NCBI GenBank assembly: GCA_030832235.1
Contig: JAURJO010000205.1
Location: 1 to 11,781 of the forward strand
DNA length: 11,781 nt
Direction: 5' to 3'
Origin: Verrucomicrobiota bacterium
GTDB lineage: Bacteria > Verrucomicrobiota > Verrucomicrobiia > Opitutales > Opitutaceae
This document shows, in pieces, positions 1-5,758 of this stretch. Numbering within the stretch: position 1 is the first letter of the stretch; every line of letters begins with the position of its first letter. Both the position numbers and the translations under genes were made by a program. The notes under the pieces were generated by a model. It was not told where the DNA came from and made no database searches. It was given only the letters and a program-made list of their open reading frames with translations.

Positions 1-1
1 C

Positions 2-325
2 ACCCAGCTCGACGAGGTGCCGGCGGTGCCCTGCCCTTGCGGGATGTCGCGCCGTGGGTTCGCCACGCCCGACAACCCGCTGGCGACGATCCATCTGGTA
101 GACATCTCGATCGACGCGAAGGTGCACTACCACAAGCGGATGACGGAGATCTACCTCGTCCTCGAGGGCCAGGGATTCATCGAGCTGGATGGCGAAAAGG
201 TGCCGGCGCGCCCGATGACCTCCGTCTTCATCAAGCCCGGCTGCCGCCACCGTCTCTTCGGGAAATTCAAGATTGTGAATGTCGCCATCCCCGCCTTCGA
301 CCCGGCGGACGAATGGTTCGACTGA
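2..325 (+). CDS. Cupin-domain protein, C-terminal part (5' end outside window)
   Basis: The frame is open to the window edge and gives 107 residues before TGA. It is a small single-domain cupin. Cupin motif 1 is complete: H42-x-H44, four residues, E49, six residues, then G (fragment numbering). Motif 2 is a looser P-G-x-x-H with H83. Together these give the usual three-His/one-Glu metal site, so a metal-bound sugar isomerase, dioxygenase or sugar-sensing role is possible, but the reaction cannot be assigned. A GTG at 17 could start a shorter protein. The residues before it (TQLDE) run smoothly into a conserved-looking PCPCG stretch, so I prefer a start upstream of the window. No signal peptide or membrane segment is visible. 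The gene converges on the oxidoreductase at 392-1561, 66 nt away. Confidence 0.8.
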   Translation, partial: TQLDEVPAVPCPCGMSRRGFATPDNPLATIHLVDISIDAKVHYHKRMTEIYLVLEGQGFIELDGEKVPARPMTSVFIKPGCRHRLFGKFKIVNVAIPAFDPADEWFD

Positions 326-332
326 TGACGCG

Positions 333-371
333 AAAAAGCCGCGGGGGACGCGCTGGCGTCCGGCCCGCGGC
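333..371 (-). terminator. Rho-independent terminator of the minus-strand oxidoreductase group
   Basis: Bases 338-345 pair with 364-371 (8 bp) and 346-351 pair with 356-361 (6 bp). The terminal loop is GCTG and there is a 2-nt bulge at 362-363. On the minus strand the stem runs directly into TTTTT (complement of 333-337), about 20 nt past the stop codon of the gene ending at 392. There is no T tract on the plus-strand side, so it should end the minus-strand transcript and serve the cupin gene poorly, if at all. Confidence 0.85.
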
Positions 372-391
372 CGAAATGGTTCAGGCGGAAA

Positions 392-1561
392 TCAGATCTT
401 CGGGAATTTCATCCAGCGCGCGCCGGCCTTGCCGCTCTTCACGGCGGTCTCGATGAAGGCCATGCCGGCGAGGCCGTCGTCGATCGTCGGGAAGTCGTAG
501 CCGCCCTTCGGTGCCTTGCGGCCCTCGATGGAGTCCGCGATGGCGACGGCGGCCGAGCGGTAGATGTTGGCGAAAGCCTCGATGAAACCCTCCGGGTGGG
601 CGAACGGCGTGCGGATGGCGCCCTTGGCGGCGTCGCTGTGGTAGCCGTTGCCGCGGCGGTGGACCTGCTGTGGGGCGTCGGCCTTCTTGAAGAGGAGCTC
701 GTTGGGGTTCTCCTGGAACCACTGCAGGGAGCCCTTGGTGCCTAAGACGCGGATGTTGAGGTTGTTCTCCTCCCCGCTGGAGATCTGGGAGGCGAAGAGG
801 ATGCCCTTCACGCCACCCGAGAAACGCACGAGGCAGTTGCCGTCGTCGTCGAGCAACCGCCCGGGGATGAACGTCGAGAGCTCCGCGCAGATCTCCTCGA
901 TCTCGAGCCCGGTGATGTAACGGGCGAGGTTATGCGCGTGGGTGCCGATGTCGCCCATGCAGTTGGACACGCCGGAGATCGACGGATCCATGCGCCAGTT
1001 GGCGATCTTGCTGATGGTACCGGCCTCGAGGGCGGTGATGGCGTACCCCTGCGGGTACTCGACGACCACCTTGAGGAGCTTGCCGAGCTTGCCGCTGCGC
1101 ACCCAATCGCGGGCCTCCTTCACCATCGGGTAACCGGTGTAATTATGGGTGAGCGCGAAGACCTTGCCGGTGCGGCGCACGACCTCGCGGAGCCGGAGGC
1201 CTTCCTTGAAGGAGAAGCACAACGGCTTGTCGCACACGACGTGGAACCCCGCTTCCATGAACGCTCGCGCTATCGGCGCGTGCGTGTTGTTGCGGGTGAC
1301 GATCGACACGAAATCGATGCGCTGGTCGGCGGGTAACGCGGCCTCGCGGGCGACCATCTCCTGGTAGGTGCCGTAGACCCGCGCCGGGTCAAGGAACAGG
1401 TCGGCGCCGGAGGCGCGGGACTTCTCGGGATCGGCCGAGAAACAGCCGGCCACGAGATCGATCTCGCCGTCGAGACGGGCGGCCATGCGGTGCACGGAGC
1501 CGATGAAGGCGCCGCGGCCGCCGCCGATCATGCCCATGCGGAGCTTGCGGTTGAGTTTCAT
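392..1561 (-). CDS. Gfo/Idh/MocA family oxidoreductase (A)
   Basis: This 389-residue cytoplasmic enzyme is a probable NAD(P)-dependent dehydrogenase acting on a sugar, sugar acid or inositol ring hydroxyl. An N-terminal Rossmann fold with a glycine-rich loop (GMIGGGRG, residues 10-17) is followed by the family C-D-K-P motif at 110-113. The C-terminal alpha/beta domain carries D204-I-G-T-H208. K112, D204 and H208 match the Lys/Asp/His catalytic set known from inositol dehydrogenase-type members. Length is normal for the family. No signal peptide is seen. It lies 45 nt downstream of oxidoreductase B on the same strand, so co-transcription is likely, and a strong terminator follows it. The ATG at 1561 has no Shine-Dalgarno sequence; the preceding bases are pyrimidine-rich (CTCGTTCC). 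The substrate cannot be read from the sequence. Confidence 0.93.
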   Translation of the reverse strand: MKLNRKLRMGMIGGGRGAFIGSVHRMAARLDGEIDLVAGCFSADPEKSRASGADLFLDPARVYGTYQEMVAREAALPADQRIDFVSIVTRNNTHAPIARAFMEAGFHVVCDKPLCFSFKEGLRLREVVRRTGKVFALTHNYTGYPMVKEARDWVRSGKLGKLLKVVVEYPQGYAITALEAGTISKIANWRMDPSISGVSNCMGDIGTHAHNLARYITGLEIEEICAELSTFIPGRLLDDDGNCLVRFSGGVKGILFASQISSGEENNLNIRVLGTKGSLQWFQENPNELLFKKADAPQQVHRRGNGYHSDAAKGAIRTPFAHPEGFIEAFANIYRSAAVAIADSIEGRKAPKGGYDFPTIDDGLAGMAFIETAVKSGKAGARWMKFPKI

Positions 1562-1606
1562 GGAACGAGGCGGGTTGACGTTGCGGGTGAAAATGCGCCG
1601 GCGCGC

Positions 1607-2689
1607 TCAGAGCGCGACCGGCTTGCCGGTGGCGGCGGACTTGTAGGCGCCGTCGATGATGCGCATCAGCGCGAGCGCCTGGTCCGGGGTGTTGAGGGGC
1701 TTCTCGGAGCCCTCGAGCACGCGGATGAAGTTCGCGGCGGAACGCACGCGGCCCATTGTCTCGTCGGCCGGCACCACGATACTGCGGTTCACCGGACGAC
1801 CGTTCTCCTGGGTGTAGAGCTCGCACGCGTCGATCGCGGTGTTGTCGAGACCGTCGATGCCGAAGAGGCGACGCACCATGCCACCGGCCTTCGAACCTTG
1901 AAAAACCACGGAGACCTCCTCGCGCTGGTTCATCTCGGCCCATGACACGGCGAAGGACATCGACTGGCCGGACTTGAACGTGACGAAGCCGTGCGCGGCC
2001 GCCTCGACGTCGGTGACGCCCTTGGCCACGTCGGGGATGCCCCACGGGCCCTTGAACGACTTGTCGGCGATGTGGTCGCGATAGGTGCGGGCGAGAATGT
2101 GCGCCGGCTCGGGGTAGCCCATGAAGTACAGCCCGAGGTCGATCATATGGAGCAGGTCGATGAGCGGTCCGCCGCCGGACAGAGCCTTCGTGGTGAACCA
2201 ACCGCCAAAACCCGGGATACCCGTCCGGCGGATCCACTTCGCCTGGCAGCTGTTGATGGATCCGACGACCCCCTGCGAGATGTACTCCATCATCGCGTAG
2301 CTCTCGGGCCGGGCGCGGTTGTTGAAATTGAACATCAACCGCCGGCGGGACTTCTCGGCCGCCGCCTTCATGCGCGTCATCTCCGCGGCGGAGAGCGCGG
2401 GCGGCTTCTCGCAGAACACGTGCTTGCCGGCCTGCAGCGCCTGCAGCGCGAGGGGGGCGTGGAACTTGTTCGGCACGATGATTGAAACCGCGTCGAGCTC
2501 CGGCAGAGCGCGCAGCATCTCACCGACGTCGCCGAAGTGGCGGCTGATGCCGTGGCGCGCGGCGGCCTTCTCGGCGGCGGCGGCGTTGACGTCGGCCAGC
2601 GCGATGATCTCGGCGCCGGCCTCGCGGAATCCCTTGGCGTGATAGGCGGCCATGCCGCCGGCGCCGATGATGGCGATCTTGGTGCTCAT
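1607..2689 (-). CDS. Gfo/Idh/MocA family oxidoreductase (B)
   Basis: This 360-residue protein of the same superfamily as the gene at 392-1561 is clearly diverged from it, so the two are not a recent duplication. The Rossmann loop reads GAGGMA (9-14) and the dinucleotide-domain motif C-E-K-P is at 93-96 with K95. In the C-terminal domain the usual G-G-G-x-L-x-D block is present (D178). Only two residues separate D178 from H181, whereas A has the common three-residue D-x-x-x-H spacing. This may be a subfamily trait or may shift the active-site geometry. It is predicted cytoplasmic and NAD(P)-dependent, with a sugar-type substrate unknown. It sits between the isomerase (upstream) and oxidoreductase A (downstream). 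The ATG lacks a Shine-Dalgarno sequence and follows a C-rich leader. Confidence 0.92.
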   Translation of the reverse strand: MSTKIAIIGAGGMAAYHAKGFREAGAEIIALADVNAAAAEKAAARHGISRHFGDVGEMLRALPELDAVSIIVPNKFHAPLALQALQAGKHVFCEKPPALSAAEMTRMKAAAEKSRRRLMFNFNNRARPESYAMMEYISQGVVGSINSCQAKWIRRTGIPGFGGWFTTKALSGGGPLIDLLHMIDLGLYFMGYPEPAHILARTYRDHIADKSFKGPWGIPDVAKGVTDVEAAAHGFVTFKSGQSMSFAVSWAEMNQREEVSVVFQGSKAGGMVRRLFGIDGLDNTAIDACELYTQENGRPVNRSIVVPADETMGRVRSAANFIRVLEGSEKPLNTPDQALALMRIIDGAYKSAATGKPVAL

Positions 2690-2732
2690 GAAGGAGGAAT
2701 GCGGGGGTTGCGGGACTGCGGGTGGAGGAAGG
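2690..2732 (-). promoter_or_regulatory. C-rich, G-poor leader of oxidoreductase B
   Basis: Between the T tract of the terminator at 2733-2769 and the ATG at 2689 there are only 43 nt. Read on the minus strand they contain 25 C and 4 G and are mostly pyrimidine. No convincing -35/-10 pair and no Shine-Dalgarno site is seen. Either a compact promoter is hidden here or the gene depends on read-through from the isomerase. The composition resembles unstructured C-rich RNA such as Rho loading sites; that reading is inference. Confidence 0.3.
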
Positions 2733-2769
2733 AAAAACGCCGGCGGGGACCCGCGGCCCGACGCCGGCG
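2733..2769 (-). terminator. Rho-independent terminator after the isomerase gene
   Basis: Two copies of CGCCGGCG (2738-2745 and 2762-2769) pair as an 8-bp stem. After a 2-nt bulge (2760-2761), 2746-2748 pair with 2757-2759. On the minus strand the hairpin is followed at once by TTTTT (complement of 2733-2737). It lies about 40 nt past the isomerase stop codon and before oxidoreductase B, so it splits or attenuates what would otherwise look like one operon. Confidence 0.7.
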
Positions 2770-2780
2770 AAAAACATCAG

Positions 2781-2808
2781 GCGGGCGACACGGGGCCGCG
2801 CCGCCCGC
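2781..2808 (-). terminator. Weak second hairpin after the isomerase stop
   Basis: GCGGGCG at 2781-2787 pairs with CGCCCGC at 2802-2808 around a 14-nt loop, starting 3 nt past the isomerase stop codon. On the minus strand a T run (complement of 2770-2774) follows after a 6-nt gap. The gap is too long for a classic terminator. It may form a tandem element with the stronger hairpin at 2733-2769 or simply protect the 3' end. Confidence 0.3.
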
Positions 2809-2811
2809 GAC

Positions 2812-3852
2812 TCATTTCTGACGATCGAACTGCGCGTCGAACACGATCGAGCTCGAGGGGAAATCGGCCTTGCGCACGAAGGCGGCCGACTCCGCCGCGC
2901 CGTGCAGACGGTCCATACGGCCGTCCTCCCACTCCACCGAGAGGGGTCCGCGGTAGCCGACGTCGTTGAGGGCGACGATGATTTCCTCGAAGTTGATGTC
3001 GCCGTGGCCGAGCGACCGGAAATCCCAGTGCCGGCGCGGATCGCCGAACGTGGTGTGGCCGCCGAAGACGCCGACGGAGCCGTCGCCGTGACCCCACCAC
3101 ACGTCCTTCATGTGCACGTGGTAGATGCGGTCGCCGAACGTGCGGATGAACTTCACGTAGTCGACGCCCTGGTAGCCGAGGTGCGACGGGTCGTAGTTGA
3201 AACCGAAGCGCCGGTGTCCTTTCACCGCCTCGACCGCGCGCTGCGCGCTGGCGATGTCGAACGCGATTTCGGTCGGATGGACCTCAAGGGCGAAATTGAC
3301 ATTGGACTTCTCGAAGGCCTCGAGGATCGGGCCGAAGCGACGCGCGAAGTCGGCGAAGCCGGCGTCCCAATACGCCTGCGACGTCGGCGGGAACGCGTAG
3401 ATCGAGTGCCAGATGGAGGAACCGGTGAAGCCGTTGACGACGGCGGGGAAGTCATCCTTGGAACCGCGGCCGGGCTTGGCGTCGAAGAACGTGCGGGCGG
3501 CCTTGGCGGTGAGCGCGAGCTTGCGGGCCGCGCGCTTGCGCACGCCCTCGGGATCACCGTCGCCCCAGACGTCGGCGGGCAGGATCGTCTTGTGGCGCTC
3601 GTCGATGTGGTCGCAGACGGCCTGGCCGACGAGGTGGCTGGAGACGGCGTAGCACGTGAGGCCGTTTTCCTTCAGCAGCGCCCATTTGTCGTGGACGTAT
3701 TTCTTGCTGGAGGCGGCCGCGTCGGGATCGAAGTGGTCGCCCCAACAGGCGAGTTCGACGCCATCGTAGCCCATCTTCTTGACGAGGGGCAGGAGCTTCT
3801 CGAGGGGGAGGTCGGCCCATTGGCCGGTGAACAGGGTGACTGGACGGGGCAT
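2812..3852 (-). CDS. Sugar phosphate isomerase/epimerase (AP endonuclease 2-type TIM barrel)
   Basis: This 346-residue TIM barrel resembles xylose isomerase/endonuclease IV-type enzymes that isomerise or epimerise free, keto or phosphorylated sugars. Metal-site candidates are in the expected order at strand ends: E190 (ALEVHP), D221 (NYDPSHL), H247 (YHVHMKD) and E307 (SVEWE). The N-terminal part (FTGQWADLP, then YDGVELACWGDH) is the first beta strands of the barrel. The open frame extends far upstream to 4317, but that stretch overlaps the divergent dehydrogenase and is low-complexity Arg/Ala/Gly sequence. I therefore start at ATG 3852, where barrel homology begins. A GTG eight codons earlier is the alternative. 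There is no signal peptide and no Shine-Dalgarno site; CATTCCT lies 3 nt before the ATG. Neighbouring Gfo/Idh/MocA genes suggest a role after sugar oxidation; the substrate is unknown. Confidence 0.9.
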   Translation of the reverse strand: MPRPVTLFTGQWADLPLEKLLPLVKKMGYDGVELACWGDHFDPDAAASSKKYVHDKWALLKENGLTCYAVSSHLVGQAVCDHIDERHKTILPADVWGDGDPEGVRKRAARKLALTAKAARTFFDAKPGRGSKDDFPAVVNGFTGSSIWHSIYAFPPTSQAYWDAGFADFARRFGPILEAFEKSNVNFALEVHPTEIAFDIASAQRAVEAVKGHRRFGFNYDPSHLGYQGVDYVKFIRTFGDRIYHVHMKDVWWGHGDGSVGVFGGHTTFGDPRRHWDFRSLGHGDINFEEIIVALNDVGYRGPLSVEWEDGRMDRLHGAAESAAFVRKADFPSSSIVFDAQFDRQK

Positions 3853-3883
3853 GGTAGGAATGAACGGGGCCTTCACGAGTAGG

Positions 3884-3899
3884 CGCCCGGCGCCGGGCG
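3884..3899. repeat. Perfect 16-bp palindrome, possible operator or hairpin
   Basis: CGCCCGGCGCCGGGCG is its own reverse complement. It lies 32 nt upstream of the isomerase start and 83 nt upstream of the dehydrogenase start. It could be a repressor site or, in RNA, part of the isomerase leader fold. In GC-rich DNA such palindromes also arise by chance. Confidence 0.35.
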
Positions 3900-3904
3900 G
3901 CGAG

Positions 3905-3927
3905 AAAAAACCCGGCGGCGAACCGCC
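3905..3927 (-). terminator. UUCG-loop terminator-like hairpin upstream of the isomerase
   Basis: On the minus strand GGCGG, loop TTCG, CCGCC (complement of 3914-3927) is followed by GGG and then six T (complement of 3905-3910). C(UUCG)G-type loops are exceptionally stable, though here the closing pair is G-C, not the optimal C-G. The stem is short (5 bp) and the GGG spacer weakens the case. It ends 53 nt before the isomerase start, so it could attenuate that gene or stop minus-strand read-through crossing the dehydrogenase. Confidence 0.45.
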
Positions 3928-3981
3928 TTGCGCCAACGCGGTGAAAGCGCGCTCCTCGGGAGCCATTCCCTTTCCCGCGCG

Positions 3982-4953
3982 ATGAGCCTCGTCATCTGGA
4001 CCAACGCCGAATTCCCGCCCGCCGAGACCGCCTTGCTGGAGGCGGGCGTGGCGCCGCATCGCCTGGTGCGCGCCCGGACGACCTCCGCCGCCGTGCTGGC
4101 CGCGGGCCGACCCGATCCGCTGCTGGCGGAGGCCGACGTGGCGTTCGGCCAGCCCGACGCCGCGCAATGCCTCGCGTGCCCGCGGCTTCGCTGGGTGGAG
4201 GTGACGACAGCCGGCTACACGCGCTACGACACCGCGGAGTTCCGCGAGGGCTTCCGGGCGCGCGGCGCGGTCTTCACCAACGCCTCCTCGGTCTTCGCCG
4301 ACTCGTGCGCGCAGCACGTGCTCGCCATGATGCTCGCACTGGGTCGCCGCCTGCTGCCTTCACACCGCGAGCAACTCACCGACCGCTCGTGGCACTACGA
4401 CGAACGCCGCTTCGAGTCGCGCCTGCTCACCGGCCAGACCGTCCTGCTGCTGGGCTTCGGCGCGATCGGCCGGCGGCTCGCCGAGCTGTTGGCGCCCTTC
4501 GGGATGACGATTCTCGCCGTGCGCCGCCAGGTCCGCAGCGAACGCGGCGTGCGCATCATCCCGGAGGAGCAGTTGAGCAGCGCGCTCGGCCGCGCCGACC
4601 ACGTGGTCAACTTGCTCCCCGATAACGAGGGCACACGGAACTACGTGAACGCCCGCCGCCTCGCCTGCCTGCGTCCCGGTGCCCGATTCTATAACGTGGG
4701 CCGCGGCGCGACCGTCGACGAGAACGCGCTGCTTGAAGCCCTACGCTCGGGTCGCGTGGGCGAGGCCTACCTGGATGTTTTCCAGACCGAGCCCCTGCCG
4801 CCCTCCCATCCGTTCTGGGAAACGCCGAACTGCTTCATCACCCCGCACACGGCGGGCGGTCGTCACGACCAGCACGAGGCCATCGTGAGGCACTTCCTCG
4901 CCAACCTTGAGGCCTGCACCCACGGCGGTCCTTGGACGGACCGCGTCGTTTGA
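3982..4953 (+). CDS. D-isomer-specific 2-hydroxyacid dehydrogenase
   Basis: This 323-residue NAD(P)-dependent enzyme interconverts 2-keto and D-2-hydroxy acids, for example glyoxylate, hydroxypyruvate or a sugar-derived keto acid. The central nucleotide-binding domain has G158-F-G-A-I-G163 followed by a basic residue pair (RR 181-182). The catalytic Arg241 is in NVGRG, Glu270 in FQTEP and His289 in TPHTAGG, the complete Arg/Glu/His set of the family. Length is typical. An in-frame upstream extension to 3928 lacks family features and covers the intergenic region, so ATG 3982 is preferred. No Shine-Dalgarno site is present; the bases before it are CATTCCCTTTCCC. The gene is divergent from the isomerase and converges on the GYF-RDD gene 12 nt downstream. 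A role reducing a keto acid from the neighbouring sugar module is inference; the exact substrate is not determined. Confidence 0.93.
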   Translation: MSLVIWTNAEFPPAETALLEAGVAPHRLVRARTTSAAVLAAGRPDPLLAEADVAFGQPDAAQCLACPRLRWVEVTTAGYTRYDTAEFREGFRARGAVFTNASSVFADSCAQHVLAMMLALGRRLLPSHREQLTDRSWHYDERRFESRLLTGQTVLLLGFGAIGRRLAELLAPFGMTILAVRRQVRSERGVRIIPEEQLSSALGRADHVVNLLPDNEGTRNYVNARRLACLRPGARFYNVGRGATVDENALLEALRSGRVGEAYLDVFQTEPLPPSHPFWETPNCFITPHTAGGRHDQHEAIVRHFLANLEACTHGGPWTDRVV

Positions 4954-4955
4954 GC

Positions 4956-4971
4956 GCGTGACCCTTCACGC
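4956..4971. other. Small hairpin shared by two convergent gene ends
   Basis: GCGTGA (4956-4961) pairs with TCACGC (4966-4971) around CCCT, directly after the dehydrogenase stop codon and covering the stop codon of the GYF-RDD gene. No T tract follows on either strand, so strong intrinsic termination is unlikely. Neither convergent gene has an evident terminator here. Confidence 0.3.
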
Positions 4972-5682
4972 CCGCACGACGCGCGTGCCGGCGATCAGAT
5001 CGTGCAGGCAGCGGCGGTCGGCGCGGAACATGAAAGCGTAGTCGAGCGCCACGAACAGGAAGCCCAGCGGGAAGGCGACGTTCAGCAGAAAGAAGATCGA
5101 AACCGGCAGCGCGAAACGGAGCATGACGCCGCGCGCGAAGCCCGCCGGTCCGTCGTCATCGGCGCGCACGACCTTCACGCCGGTGAGCAATTTGCCGAGG
5201 TTCTGCCCGCGAAAGAGAATAAGCAGCGCCTGCACCAGCAGCACCGCGAACAACCCCGCATAGACCCAGAAAACGCCCTCAGCCACGCCGGTGATGTCCA
5301 GATCCTCCAGCTTCGGGAACCCGCCCTTCGCGAGGTCCGGATTGGCTTCGATGAGCTTCCGGCTGAGCCACATGCCGCCAGGCATCAGGCTGCAGAAATA
5401 GACAAACGCGTTGATCAGCGCCGCGCCCGTGCGTGCGCCCACGCTCGCGGATTCCGCCACCGGAGCCGCCTCGGAGACCGCCGGCTCGCCATCCGGCTCC
5501 ACGACGGGCGGCTCCGCCGTGCCGCCAAACTCCGGAAAGTCCCCCAGACGCCGCCACTCGTTCTCGCCCGCCAGCTTGGCCTTGGTGTCGAGATTGGCGC
5601 GGCCGCCGTTGATCCAAGCACGCACTTGGTCCGCCGTCGCCGGACCATACTCCCGGCCGTCGCCGCCAATGATGATAAACAT
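4966..5682 (-). CDS. GYF-like domain plus RDD-family membrane protein
   Basis: This 238-residue inner-membrane protein is of unknown function. Residues 1-52 form a GYF_2-like module: a short hydrophobic strand, a G-x-E-Y-G-P turn at 9-14, a helix, then a W43 strand end. A Pro/Glu/Ala-rich linker follows (about 55-82). The RDD domain starts at R84 (ARTGAALI) and has hydrophobic segments near 87-104, 135-158 and 188-212. The family pattern GQNLGKLLTGVKVV is at 159-172 and the closing R-x-L-H-D-L-I-A-G-T block at 224-233. In this family the GYF part faces the cytoplasm and is thought to bind proteins; that is general knowledge, not seen here. An upstream GTG at 5709 is possible, but ATG 5682 starts exactly at the GYF strand. 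No Shine-Dalgarno site is visible. Its link to neighbouring sugar genes is unclear. Confidence 0.85.
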   Translation of the reverse strand: MFIIIGGDGREYGPATADQVRAWINGGRANLDTKAKLAGENEWRRLGDFPEFGGTAEPPVVEPDGEPAVSEAAPVAESASVGARTGAALINAFVYFCSLMPGGMWLSRKLIEANPDLAKGGFPKLEDLDITGVAEGVFWVYAGLFAVLLVQALLILFRGQNLGKLLTGVKVVRADDDGPAGFARGVMLRFALPVSIFFLLNVAFPLGFLFVALDYAFMFRADRRCLHDLIAGTRVVRA

Positions 5683-5758
5683 GGGCGCAATGCAGTCGCG
5701 GCCGACCACCTCGTCAACCGCGCGCGCCGTTCACCGGCCCGGCAGATCGTCCGCAGAC

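Larger units (their letters stand above)
3853..3981. promoter_or_regulatory. Divergent intergenic region, isomerase / hydroxyacid dehydrogenase
   Basis: These 129 nt must hold the promoters of two divergent genes. I could not find a convincing sigma-70 pair on either strand. The region holds a perfect 16-bp palindrome (3884-3899) and a terminator-like hairpin facing the isomerase (3905-3927). Pyrimidine-rich CATTCC elements occur next to both start codons (3856-3862 on the minus strand, 3964-3970 on the plus strand). Shared control of the two genes is plausible but not shown. Confidence 0.45.

Noticed and set aside
17..19. GTG as the true start of the cupin gene
   Set aside because: The frame stays open to the left edge and the preceding residues read naturally into the conserved part, so the gene more likely begins outside the window.
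392..2689. Tandem duplication producing the two Gfo/Idh/MocA genes
   Set aside because: The proteins differ in length, in motif wording (CDKPL versus CEKPP) and in Asp-His spacing, so they are old paralogues and not a recent duplication.
2722..3882. A 386-codon plus-strand frame antisense to the isomerase
   Set aside because: It has no motif and Val/Glu/Ala-skewed composition, and the minus strand carries an intact metal-binding TIM barrel in the same place.
3853..4317. N-terminal extension of the isomerase frame up to 4317
   Set aside because: It overlaps the start and first third of the divergent dehydrogenase, has no isomerase-like sequence, and barrel homology begins at the ATG at 3852.
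4956..4971. Bidirectional terminator between the convergent dehydrogenase and GYF-RDD genes
   Set aside because: The stem is only 6 bp and no T run follows on either strand, so it is kept only as a weak hairpin.
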